DNA of 64,000 nt from Streptomyces sp. Ag109_O5-10 (GTDB taxonomy: Bacteria; Actinomycetota; Actinomycetes; Streptomycetales; Streptomycetaceae): contig NZ_FNTQ01000001.1 in the NCBI RefSeq assembly GCF_900105755.1, positions 4,526,001 through 4,590,000 on the forward strand. Direction: 5' to 3'. Below, in pieces: positions 16,530-25,343 of the stretch. The notes under the pieces are model-generated. The model saw nothing but the letters and a program-made list of their open reading frames with translations, did no database searches and was not told the DNA's origin. How positions within the stretch are numbered: the first letter of the stretch is position 1; the number at the start of each line of letters is the position of its first letter. The translations under genes were made by a program, and so were the position numbers.

Positions 16530-18113
16530 CTACTCCTGCAGTTCGCCGCTGCCGCTGCTGAACTGGGCCAGCCGGAAGATCACGAACTCGGCGGGCTTGA
16601 CCGGCGCGATGCCGATCTCGCAGATCACGCGGCCGACGTCGACCGACTCCGGCGGGTTGGTCTCCTCGTCGCACTTGACGTAGTACGCCTCCTCGGGCCG
16701 CTGCCCGAACAGGGCGCCGCTGCGCCACTCGTTGACCAGGAACGCGGAGATGTTGCGCCGGATGCGGGCCCAGAGGTTGTGGTCGTTGGGTTCGAAGACC
16801 ACCCACTGGGTGCCGATCAGGATCGACTCCTCCAGGTAGTTGAAGTACCGGCGGATGTTCAGGTAGCGCCAGGCCGGGTCCGAGGACAGCGTGCGCGCGC
16901 CCCAGATGCGGATGCCGCGGCCGGGGAAGGCGCGGATGCAGTTCACGCCGATGGGGTTCAGGAGGTCCTGCTCGCCGCGGGTGATCTGGAGCTCCAGGTC
17001 GACCGCGCCGCGGATCACCTCGTTCGCCGGGGCCTTGTGGACGCCGCGCTCGGCGTCGTTGCGGGCCCAGACGCCGGCCACGTGGCCGGACGGCGGGATC
17101 AGCCGGGACTGGCCGGAGGACGGGTCGAAGGTCTTGATCCAGGGGTAGTACAGGGCCGCGTACTTGGAGTCGTAACCGGCCGTCTCCTGGCGCCAGACCC
17201 GGATCTGGCGGGCGTTGAGGCCGGGCGGCGGGTCGATGACGGCGACCCGGTCGCCCATCAGCTCGCAGTGCGCGATCAGGCCGAGCTGGACGGCCTTGAC
17301 GGCCTCCAGGTCGATCGCGCCGCGCTGGTAGGCGGCCATCAGGTCGGGCACGGCCACCATGGACACCTCGTCAACGGCCTCCAGGCCGCCGAAGCCGGTG
17401 CGGTCGGCCGAGTCGCCGAGGTACTCGGCGGGGCCGGGGTGGGAGCCGGCGCCCGCGACGGGGGACGCGGACGCCGGCGTCTGGGTCGGGGCCACCAGGG
17501 CCACCGTCTGGTTGTCCGGACGGGCCAGCTGCGCGGCGGGCGCGGCCTCGGTCACGGTGATGAGCTTGGAGCGCTCCTTGACCTGGGTGACCACGTAGTT
17601 GCGGCCGCCCTTCTTCGCGGTCACGTCGAAGGTCTCGACGGCCTTGCCGCCGTCCTTGACGACCAGCCTGAAGCGTTCGGCGGGGCCCTCGCCCTCCGGG
17701 TCGGCGACCTCGACGCTCAGGTCTCCGGAGGCGATGGCGCTGACGGTGAAGGTGCCGAGCTGCTTGGCCTCGCCGGGCGGCAGGGCGGCCGGGGCGGCCG
17801 AGGTCCCGACGGCGGCGGGCGCGCCCACGGTGCCCTCGGCGTCTTCCCGGCTGCCGCCGACACGGACCACGTAGGCCGCCGTGCCGCCGTTGTTGAAGAA
17901 GCCGTAGACGGAGTGCGCGAGGTAGTACCCGTCGGTGAACTCACCGAAGGACGCGACGTACTGCGTCCAGTTGGTCACCAGCGTCGGCTCGTTCAGCGGA
18001 CCGGTCGGGGCCAGGCCGACGAAGGCCGCCACCGACGTGCCCACCCCCTCGATCGGGCGCGAGCCGCTGGCCACCTCCTCGACGTAGACGCCGGGCGACA
18101 GGTAGGACGGCAT
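16530..18113 (-). CDS. CIS contractile sheath protein
   Basis: The 527-residue protein begins PSYLSPGVYVEEVASGSRPI and continues GVGTSVAAFVGLAPTGPLNE and NGGTAAYVVRVGG, the signature of tail sheath proteins. The C-terminal sheath domain is complete (GVWARNDAERGVHKAPANE, GRGIRIWGARTLSSDPAWRY, LNIRRYFNYLEESI, EVIRG- and VFEPND-type motifs). The middle domain (about 120-260) is an inserted beta domain typical of larger sheaths. The sheath contracts to drive the tube through a membrane. It is the first gene of the leftward CIS operon. ATG 18113 is preceded by GAGGAG. The proposed starts further upstream lie in intergenic palindromes. Confidence 0.95.
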   Translation of the reverse strand: MPSYLSPGVYVEEVASGSRPIEGVGTSVAAFVGLAPTGPLNEPTLVTNWTQYVASFGEFTDGYYLAHSVYGFFNNGGTAAYVVRVGGSREDAEGTVGAPAAVGTSAAPAALPPGEAKQLGTFTVSAIASGDLSVEVADPEGEGPAERFRLVVKDGGKAVETFDVTAKKGGRNYVVTQVKERSKLITVTEAAPAAQLARPDNQTVALVAPTQTPASASPVAGAGSHPGPAEYLGDSADRTGFGGLEAVDEVSMVAVPDLMAAYQRGAIDLEAVKAVQLGLIAHCELMGDRVAVIDPPPGLNARQIRVWRQETAGYDSKYAALYYPWIKTFDPSSGQSRLIPPSGHVAGVWARNDAERGVHKAPANEVIRGAVDLELQITRGEQDLLNPIGVNCIRAFPGRGIRIWGARTLSSDPAWRYLNIRRYFNYLEESILIGTQWVVFEPNDHNLWARIRRNISAFLVNEWRSGALFGQRPEEAYYVKCDEETNPPESVDVGRVICEIGIAPVKPAEFVIFRLAQFSSGSGELQE

Positions 18114-18454
18114 GCTCTGCTCTCCTCGGGGTACGAGACAGGAACGCTTCCCACCCTCACGCGCGAAGCGCGTTCGGTGAAACGTCCTCCGGTGCCCGGA
18201 CCCGGGCACACCTGTTGCCCCCAAGGGCAACCCCTGGGGGCAGCCACCCGCCGCAGGTCACCGGCCACGGGCCGGGAGCGCCTCGACTCCCCGTTGTTCA
18301 CCGGTGGGTTCCGCGTCCGACCTCTTGTGGACCCGTCCCGTTCACGCGCTACCCTGCACGGCCAGACGGGACGCGTCCCGTCACGGGCGCCCGCACGCGC
18401 CACCAGGACGACGCGGACGGGGCCCCGGGTCCCGCCGGAACGGGAGTGCGCGGG
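18114..18454. promoter_or_regulatory. Divergent control region of the two CIS arms, with several hairpins
   Basis: These 341 bases separate the sheath and the 1736-residue protein. They contain a perfect 15-base palindrome ACGCGCGAAGCGCGT (18159-18173), a TGCCCG/CGGGCA hairpin (18193-18208), and two mutually exclusive hairpins built on GTTGCCC/GGGCAAC (18214-18231) and TGCCCCCA/TGGGGGCA (18216-18242). TTGTGG (18325-18330) and TACCCT (18350-18355), 19 bases apart, are a weak candidate promoter for the rightward gene. I infer that the leftward promoter and regulator sites lie near the 15-base palindrome. Confidence 0.45.
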
Positions 18455-21400
18455 ATGCGGCGGACAGGCAAGCCGGCGTCGGGCGACGGCGGGCCGGGCG
18501 CAGCCGTGGCGAAGCACACCGGCCAGGGCCGGGACGACACCGTCGGCGCCCGGCAGCCGTTGCCGCCGGGCGCGCGGGGCGGACGACCCCCGGCCGCCGT
18601 CGAGATGCGGAACCTGCAGAGCACCGCGGGGAACGCCGCCGTGGCCGGCCTGCTCGACGGCGGCAGGCCGCCCGCCCCGACCCGCACTCCGCCGCCCGTC
18701 CCCGCCGCGGCCCGGCAGCAGAGGCCGCTCACACTTCCCCCGTACCTGACCGCGATGACCTCGGCGGGCCTGTCCACCGCCTCCGGGCTGACCGGCCACC
18801 CGTTCGTCACCGCCGAGGTCACCCGGGTCACCGGGCAGGACGGCGCCGACGTGGAGGCGATCGGGCAGGAGCTGGCGGGGCGGCCCGAGACCTTCTACGG
18901 CCGCGGGCGGGCCTTCGCCGTGCGCGGGGCGAACGGGGCGACGTACGACGTCACGGTCTCCATCACGCCGCGGGACGAGGAGGACGCGGCCGGGCTGTCG
19001 TTCGCGGACAGCGCCCAGGGCGAGGACGCCGACACCAAGGTCGACCACCTGCACAACTCGGCGGCCACGGTGGCCGCCGACACGGTCCGCGCCCGCCAGT
19101 GGGGCGCCGCCGCCTCCGGCACCGTCCTGGCCCCGACACCCGCGCCCGGTGTCCTGGGCGGGGCGCAGCTCGCCGCCGGAGCCGCCCTGACCTCCAGCCA
19201 CGACATGCACTCCACGCGCACCGTGTCCGAGCCCCGGACCTTCCGCAGCGGCGGCGGCACGGTGACGGCGCGGCGCCGGGTGCGCTTCGTCGTGCGGATC
19301 AGACAGCACGGCGGGCGGGGCCGGCACCTCGCGAGCGGCGACGGCGGCCTCGTCATGCGCGTCCCGCACGAGCACCTGGTGCCGCACGGCACCGTACGGC
19401 CCGTCCCCGGACCGGAGCTGAGCGAGGAGCAGGCCACCGCCGTACGACAGGCCGTGTCCATGGCGGCGATGGCCGTGGAGGACCCCGGCGGCCCGCACGG
19501 CGGCGGAGGCGGCCTGTTCGACACCGTCGCGTCCGTGCTCGCCCCCTGGGTGACCGCGCCGGGCGCGCCCGGCCGGGCCCGGCTGTTCGCGGCCACCTCC
19601 GGCACAGCCGTGCTGCAGGACCTGCCCCGGCTCCTCGCGGGCTGGGTGGCCGGCGAGGATCTGCCGGCCAAGGACGGCAGCGCCGCCAGTTCGTACCGGA
19701 TGCGCGCCGACATCGTGTCCCTGACCCCCGGCTGGGGGGCGGGGCAGACCCAGCTGCGCACCCACCAGCAGAGCGCGCACGGTGCGGGCCGTACCGGCGC
19801 GAAGGGCAGCAGCGGTATGGCCGGGGCCGGACCCGCGGTCGCCTTCGGCGCCCCCGGCACACCGGTCGTCCGGTTCCAGGGCATGGGCTCCGTCGCCCTG
19901 AAGAGCGCCCGGTTCTCGTCGTCCGACCAGACGGTCGCCACCCGGAAGGGCGCCGAGATCCGCGGCGACAAGGTGCTCTACCTCAGCCGGGTCCGGCTGA
20001 CCGTACAGGGGCTGGGGCCCGCGTCCCCCGCACAGCGGCTGCACCCCGCACAGCGCACGGCCGAGCACACGCTGGACAGCTGGGTCAGCCTGAACGCCCA
20101 GGAGGCTCAGCACCTCGGGCTGCTGCTGCCGGAGGGCATGCAGGCCGGGCCGCTGCACCGCAAGCCCACCGAGACCGCGCCCGACGGCACCGAGCGCGAG
20201 ACCGAACGCCACCTGCCGTTCGGTGCCGCCGGCAACAGCGTCTCCCTCACCCACCTGGACGTGCGCCCCCTCGTCGAGGCGCTGGAGGGGCTGTTCGCGT
20301 CGCGGCCGGAACTGGCGGGCTACCTGCCGGACTTCGCCACCGGTGACCGGCCGCGGGGGAGGGTTCCGGACCGGGACGAGTCCGAGGCGCGCATGCGCAA
20401 CTACCGCGAGCTGGTCACCGTGCTCTCGGAGACCAACCTGCGGGCGAAGAAGAACCAGCTCCTGGGTGCCGGCATTCCGGTGCGGCTGCGCCGGAAGTCC
20501 ACGCTGCACTCGCACGACGTGCAGATCCGGGTACGCGGCCGGATCGGCGCGCTCACCTACCTCGGCGACACCGACAACTGGCTGGTGCGCAGCAGTTCGG
20601 GCGTCGCCTCCGGCGGGCAGACCGGCCGCGCCACCGCCCGCAGGGCCGGCGTGCAGGGCAGCGGGAACGCCACCGTGCTGCCGGGCGCGCTGTCGTTCGG
20701 CGTCACCGCCAACGCCGCGGTGGAGAGCGCGCGCCGCGTCCAGGGCGGTCCCGCGGTCCGGGGCGACTCGCTCAACAGCGGTGACGTGCGGACGAGTACG
20801 TTCGGCACCCGGCTGATGCTCGACGCCAAGGTCACCATGACCACCCGGGAGCGCACGCTGAAACGCTCCCTCACCCCCGGTGCCCCCGGCCGCGAGCAGC
20901 CCGAGGCCCGGGCCGTCGCCTCGCTGGGCGACCTCGACGCCGCCGTGCCGCAGCACTTCGACGGGAGCGCGGAGGGGCAGGACGTGGAGCTGAGCACGCC
21001 GGCCGCGCTCACCGTGGGCGCCGACGAGCACCGCAGGACGGCGGGCCGGCGGTCCCGGGCCGCCCGGTTCCACCTCGCCTCCCAGGCCACCGGCATCCAC
21101 GACATGCTCACCCGGGCGCCCGGGCAGGACACCGAACGGCAGGTTCGGGACTGGGAGTTCGTGGAGACCGTCGGCGACGGCAGGCAACTGCAGCAACTGG
21201 CCTTCCAGCTGCTCGCCCTGGCCGCGCGCAAGGGCGACCGGGACCGGCCGGGGGACACCGCGTACCAGGCGGAGGGCCTCGCCCCGCGCCTCGCGCTGGA
21301 GGAGCGGCTCGGCCCGGAGTCCGTCACCGCGGCCCTGCGGCAGGCGACCCGCACCGGCTGGGTGGTCGGCGACCTGCGCCACGCCCGGCGCGCGGCCGCG

Positions 21401-23665
21401 CTCAACGGTGCCGTCGGCACCCGGCTGGCCCTCACCAGCCCGCGGGTCCTGCATCGCAGGCCGGAGCAGGACGGGGTGGGCGGGGCCGGCGTCGAGAACA
21501 TGGTGCTGGGCGGCCATCAGGCGTCGGGGCAGCACGCGTCGACGAAGAGCAGGGCGGTGACCTTCAACGGCACCGGGTCGGAGCGGGGCGCGGGCTGGAC
21601 GCTGGCCGAGAGCGTGTCGCCCGCCTTCGGTGAGTCCACGACCACCACCGACACGTCGACGACCGGCGGCACGGTCGAACGCAACTCCGTCCATCCGCGC
21701 TCCAGGCCGCTCTACCTCGTCCAGTGCGACCTGTCCGCCTGGATGGTGGCCGAGGTCGCGGTGAACGGCCGCGGTCCGTACGCGATGTCGCAGCGGCTGA
21801 CGGTGCCGGGCGCCGTCGGACTCTGGCTCACCGAGCCGCAGTTGCGGAAGGCGGGCCTGCGCACGCCGGAGGAACGGGCCCGGGAGCAGGAGCGGGCGCT
21901 GGCGGAGACCGCGGCCGCGTGGGGGCCCGCGCCGAAGGACGGGAAGGACTCGAAGGACGGGAAGGACGCGAAGGACCCGAAGGACGCGAAGGGCAAGCTC
22001 CCCGAGCGGGCGGCGGAGGGGTCCGGCAGCCGGGAACCGCGCATCGCTCCGCCCCCGGCACCGCGGGACGTGTCCGGCGTACCGGCGCTCGCCGCGCACC
22101 TGCCGCTGGGGGCCGGTCTGGTCGAGGGCATGCCCGACTTCGTGCCACTGCTCGGACGGCTGCGCGCGGCGGTGCGGGACCGGGCGCTGGCGGCCGACCT
22201 GCTGCCGGCCCGGGTGCTGGACGACCGGTTCGAGAACGTGCAGCGGCTGCTGCGGGTGCTGGACCAGGACGGCGCGGTGGGCCTGCTCGCCGGGGCCATG
22301 GACGGCGGCGTCCCCGTCGAGCTGCTGCGCAACAGTTCCGTCCCCGGCCGCCGGGCCACCTCGTACTGGGCCGTCTTCCACATCCGGCGCACCGGGCCCG
22401 GCACGGTGGCCGGGCCGTCCGGCAACGACCGGGAGATGGAGTTCGCGACCGTCGCGTACTCGCAGCGCGCGACCAGCAGCCAGGAGACTCTCACCAGCGG
22501 CGTCGACGCCTCGCTGACCGGCGCGGGCAAGCCGCACGACGACGTCGTCGGCAGCGCGGGCGCCGTCGCGGGCCCCGGTGTCGGGAAGACCGCGTCGACC
22601 CGGCAGGCCGCGGCCGCCCGGACCCAGACCGGCCTGCGCACCATCGTGGACACCGGGGCCGACTCGGTGAACGTGACGGTCCCCTTCCAGGCGGAACTCG
22701 AACTGCGCTCCGCCGAGGGACGGCTGGCGTCCGTGACCCTCGACGGGTCCCTCCTGCACCGCGTGCTGGACAACGACCTGAGGGCCGTCGCCCGTGCCCG
22801 GCCGGAGCGGAGCGCGGGCCCCGCCCGGGGCAGCACGGCCCCGGTACGCGACGCCGCTCCCGACGCCCTGGCCGCATGGCGTGCCGACGGCACCGAACTG
22901 CCCCTGGAGGCGCAGGTCAACGGCTTCCGGGGCGCGCCGCAGATACGGGAGCTGATCGGCCGGGCCATGGCGCAGGCGCACGTCGGCGGCGGCTTCCGGA
23001 AGGCGGGCGACGCGGCGCACTACGCCCGGCAGGAGGCGGTGTCCACCGAGTGGCTCACGGCGGCGCTGCCGCTCCTGGTGTCGGCCGGTGCGCAACTGCC
23101 GCCGGTCCACGTGTCCGGTGTCGAGGGCCAGGACATCGCCTGTTCCCTGCACGCGCGGCTGCGCGACGGCGAGATCCTCGGCAAGGGCGACACGATGACG
23201 TTCGAGACGGTCGCGCAGAGCGGTCCCGAGGGGCGGCCGGCGGCCGGCGAGACACAGCACGCCGCCCACCACGGCCGTTCCGCGCGGTTCATGGGCGGCG
23301 AGGGCCCGGTCCGCGCCGACTACTCGGGCATGAACAACGTCCCCGTCGCGTACGGCCGCGACGGCGGTCCGACCGACGCCGCGGGCAGCGCCTCCGGCAC
23401 GGTGCCGCTGCGGAAGCCGAAGGCCGCGTCGACGCTGGTGCAGTTCACCCTGCAGGTCAGGGCCGTGGCCCGGGTCCGGCACCGGCACACCGGGGCGCTG
23501 CGCGATCCGGCACGGGGGGTCGGCGTACAGGACTGCACCGTCACGTACCCGGTGGTGATCCGGATGCCCGAGCCGGCGGTACGGCGTATGGCGGCCGCCG
23601 CGCCGGGCGGTCACGCGCCGGCCGACCCGCACCACGTGCTGGCCGCGGCGGACGGTGAGTCCTGA
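18455..23665 (+). CDS. Unrecognised 1736-residue CIS-linked protein with N-terminal LQSTAGNAAVA motif
   Basis: I do not recognise a known domain. The ATG at 18455 has CGGGAG eight bases ahead; the frame is open further upstream but through the hairpin region. The N-terminal 85 residues are Gly/Pro-rich and contain EMRNLQSTAGNAAVAGLLDG (about 50-69), a motif shared with the next gene. The rest is long, soluble and rich in alternating beta-like segments, with no signal peptide or membrane helix. Several stretches look like related modules: GKTASTRQAAAARTQTGLRT, SAVHP-type turns, and repeated short runs such as VRFVVRIRQHGG and VQIRVRGRIGALTYLG. Near residue 1165 is a Lys/Asp-rich linker of KDGKDSKDGKDAKDPKDAKG type encoded by 9-bp repeats. 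Location and tag suggest a cargo or accessory protein of the CIS. Function unknown. Confidence 0.72.
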   Translation: MRRTGKPASGDGGPGAAVAKHTGQGRDDTVGARQPLPPGARGGRPPAAVEMRNLQSTAGNAAVAGLLDGGRPPAPTRTPPPVPAAARQQRPLTLPPYLTAMTSAGLSTASGLTGHPFVTAEVTRVTGQDGADVEAIGQELAGRPETFYGRGRAFAVRGANGATYDVTVSITPRDEEDAAGLSFADSAQGEDADTKVDHLHNSAATVAADTVRARQWGAAASGTVLAPTPAPGVLGGAQLAAGAALTSSHDMHSTRTVSEPRTFRSGGGTVTARRRVRFVVRIRQHGGRGRHLASGDGGLVMRVPHEHLVPHGTVRPVPGPELSEEQATAVRQAVSMAAMAVEDPGGPHGGGGGLFDTVASVLAPWVTAPGAPGRARLFAATSGTAVLQDLPRLLAGWVAGEDLPAKDGSAASSYRMRADIVSLTPGWGAGQTQLRTHQQSAHGAGRTGAKGSSGMAGAGPAVAFGAPGTPVVRFQGMGSVALKSARFSSSDQTVATRKGAEIRGDKVLYLSRVRLTVQGLGPASPAQRLHPAQRTAEHTLDSWVSLNAQEAQHLGLLLPEGMQAGPLHRKPTETAPDGTERETERHLPFGAAGNSVSLTHLDVRPLVEALEGLFASRPELAGYLPDFATGDRPRGRVPDRDESEARMRNYRELVTVLSETNLRAKKNQLLGAGIPVRLRRKSTLHSHDVQIRVRGRIGALTYLGDTDNWLVRSSSGVASGGQTGRATARRAGVQGSGNATVLPGALSFGVTANAAVESARRVQGGPAVRGDSLNSGDVRTSTFGTRLMLDAKVTMTTRERTLKRSLTPGAPGREQPEARAVASLGDLDAAVPQHFDGSAEGQDVELSTPAALTVGADEHRRTAGRRSRAARFHLASQATGIHDMLTRAPGQDTERQVRDWEFVETVGDGRQLQQLAFQLLALAARKGDRDRPGDTAYQAEGLAPRLALEERLGPESVTAALRQATRTGWVVGDLRHARRAAALNGAVGTRLALTSPRVLHRRPEQDGVGGAGVENMVLGGHQASGQHASTKSRAVTFNGTGSERGAGWTLAESVSPAFGESTTTTDTSTTGGTVERNSVHPRSRPLYLVQCDLSAWMVAEVAVNGRGPYAMSQRLTVPGAVGLWLTEPQLRKAGLRTPEERAREQERALAETAAAWGPAPKDGKDSKDGKDAKDPKDAKGKLPERAAEGSGSREPRIAPPPAPRDVSGVPALAAHLPLGAGLVEGMPDFVPLLGRLRAAVRDRALAADLLPARVLDDRFENVQRLLRVLDQDGAVGLLAGAMDGGVPVELLRNSSVPGRRATSYWAVFHIRRTGPGTVAGPSGNDREMEFATVAYSQRATSSQETLTSGVDASLTGAGKPHDDVVGSAGAVAGPGVGKTASTRQAAAARTQTGLRTIVDTGADSVNVTVPFQAELELRSAEGRLASVTLDGSLLHRVLDNDLRAVARARPERSAGPARGSTAPVRDAAPDALAAWRADGTELPLEAQVNGFRGAPQIRELIGRAMAQAHVGGGFRKAGDAAHYARQEAVSTEWLTAALPLLVSAGAQLPPVHVSGVEGQDIACSLHARLRDGEILGKGDTMTFETVAQSGPEGRPAAGETQHAAHHGRSARFMGGEGPVRADYSGMNNVPVAYGRDGGPTDAAGSASGTVPLRKPKAASTLVQFTLQVRAVARVRHRHTGALRDPARGVGVQDCTVTYPVVIRMPEPAVRRMAAAAPGGHAPADPHHVLAAADGES

Positions 23666-23758
23666 GGACGCTGCCCCCGAGACTGCCCGAACGCCCCTTG
23701 CGCACCCGGCCCCGGTACTCGTAGTTGTGGTCAAGGGCCCGTCGCCGAAAGGTAGTTC

Positions 23759-25240
23759 ATGCACACGCAGGAGGAACACAAGCAGGCCGGCCAACCGCAG
23801 GCGACCCGCCGTCCGGCGACCCGGGACGCGTCCGCCGACGCGGACCGGGCGGCCGCCACCGGGACCGCCGCCGGGCTGCTCGCCCTCCAGCGGACGGCGG
23901 GCAACGCCGCGGTGGCCCGCACAGTCGAGGCCTCGCGCCACCGGCACGACGCGAGCTGCGGCCACCTGCCGGCGGTACAGCGGCAGGCGGCGGGCGAGGA
24001 ACTCCACGAACACGACGCGGCCTGCGGCCACGGACCCGCGGTGCAGCGCCGGGCCCTGGTGCACAGGGTGATCGAATCCCCCGGCCAGAGCATGGACCAG
24101 GCACTGCAGTCGGAGATGGAGAGCCGTTTCGACGGCGCGGACTTCAGCGGCGTGCGGGTGCACACGGGACCCCTGGCCCGGGAGTCGGCGCAGGAACTCG
24201 GCGCCAAGGCCTACACCACGGGCCCCAACATCGTGGTCGGCGACTCCATGACGAAGGAGGACTGGGCCCACGAACTGACCCACTACGAGGATCAGTTGAA
24301 GGGTCCCGTCCCCGGCACGGACACCGGCGCCGGGGTCAGCGTGTCCGACGTGAACGACTCCGGCGAACGGCACGCGGTGAGCAAGGCGCGGCGCGTGATG
24401 AGCGGGCCGGCGCCCCAGGTGCAGCGGCAGCCGGCGAGCACCGGGTCGAGCGCCGTCCCCGCCCCGGTGCCGGAAGGCCCCGGCCCGGTCGCGGTGCAGC
24501 GCGTGCTGAGTCCCGGGTTCGTGCAGGGCGTGTCCGAGAAACTGGGCATCGAGGAGGGCACCGTCAAGCTGGTCAAGGTGCCGAACGGCATACCCGCCAG
24601 CCGGAGGTTCCGGGACTACGAGGAGGGGTACGTCGTCGGACTGACCGGCGCCGAACTGGACGAGAGCGTGCAGTCGCTCAACCACTACGAGGACGGGAAC
24701 ACCCCTGCCAGCGTGGTGGTCGAGCAGGCCGGTGGTGGCGGCTACCTGCGGGAGTCCGGCATCATCCTGGTCAACGCCGATCCGCCCGCCAAGTTCACGT
24801 TCGACCAGGTCGTCCAGCACGAGATGGGCCATCTGCGGCAGGCCCAGGCCGGGTTCGACATCGACATGGCCGGGGCCAAGCGGGCGCTGGTGGAGTACCA
24901 CAACATCCTGGTGAACGAGAACCTGTTCGCGGACGAGATGCGCCTCGAGTACACGGACGCCGACAACAGCCTGTCGAGCCGGGCCAGGGAGCAGGCCGAG
25001 GCCAACGAGGAGACGCGGCCGTTCACCCCGCTGAGCAACCCCTGGCGGTCGATGACCCGTTACGTCGCGGCGCACGGTGGTGCCTCCCAGCAGGACCTGT
25101 TGCGTGCGATCGAGACCGAGCTGAGCGACCCGAAGTACGACGAGCGGACCGGTAAGGGCCGGTTCGCCCTGTCCCTGCGCGACAAGCTCCAGCGACGCGT
25201 CGGGAACATGTACTGGAACCACATGTTCCCGACCGGTTAG
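23759..25240 (+). CDS. DUF4157 (eCIS core domain) protein with a second HExxH metallopeptidase-like domain
   Basis: The 493-residue protein starts with a disordered segment containing LLALQRTAGNAAVARTVEA (about 40-58). Two CGH-VQR units follow (HRHDASCGHLPAVQRQ and HEHDAACGHGPAVQRR). The DUF4157 domain comes next (about 103-180): SPGQSMDQALQSEMESRFDG, FSGVRVHTG, and AHELTHYEDQ with His171, Glu172 and His175. After a linker with two more VQR motifs is a distinct C-terminal domain (about 255-493) with a second zincin motif HEMGH (His354, Glu355, His358) in DQVVQHEMGHLRQAQ. DUF4157 is the best-known marker of proteins carried with contractile injection systems, so I infer this is a cargo, with the C-terminal half a candidate zinc protease effector. 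GAAAGG precedes the ATG. Confidence 0.85.
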   Translation: MHTQEEHKQAGQPQATRRPATRDASADADRAAATGTAAGLLALQRTAGNAAVARTVEASRHRHDASCGHLPAVQRQAAGEELHEHDAACGHGPAVQRRALVHRVIESPGQSMDQALQSEMESRFDGADFSGVRVHTGPLARESAQELGAKAYTTGPNIVVGDSMTKEDWAHELTHYEDQLKGPVPGTDTGAGVSVSDVNDSGERHAVSKARRVMSGPAPQVQRQPASTGSSAVPAPVPEGPGPVAVQRVLSPGFVQGVSEKLGIEEGTVKLVKVPNGIPASRRFRDYEEGYVVGLTGAELDESVQSLNHYEDGNTPASVVVEQAGGGGYLRESGIILVNADPPAKFTFDQVVQHEMGHLRQAQAGFDIDMAGAKRALVEYHNILVNENLFADEMRLEYTDADNSLSSRAREQAEANEETRPFTPLSNPWRSMTRYVAAHGGASQQDLLRAIETELSDPKYDERTGKGRFALSLRDKLQRRVGNMYWNHMFPTG

Positions 25241-25330
25241 GTCGTGCGGGCGGCCGGAGGTCGGCCGAGCCCTGCCTCTTGGGGCACCGGAGCTGCCCCG
25301 ACGCCTCCTGCGCCGCCCCGGCCGCGGCAC

Positions 25331-25336
25331 TAGCGT
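25331..25336 (+). promoter_or_regulatory. Candidate -10 element for a leaderless transcript
   Basis: TAGCGT fits the Streptomyces -10 pattern TAGRRT at four or more positions and ends seven bases before the GTG of the Ig/ChW gene, which has no ribosome site. A good -35 was not seen. Confidence 0.4.
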
Positions 25337-25343
25337 CCGAACG

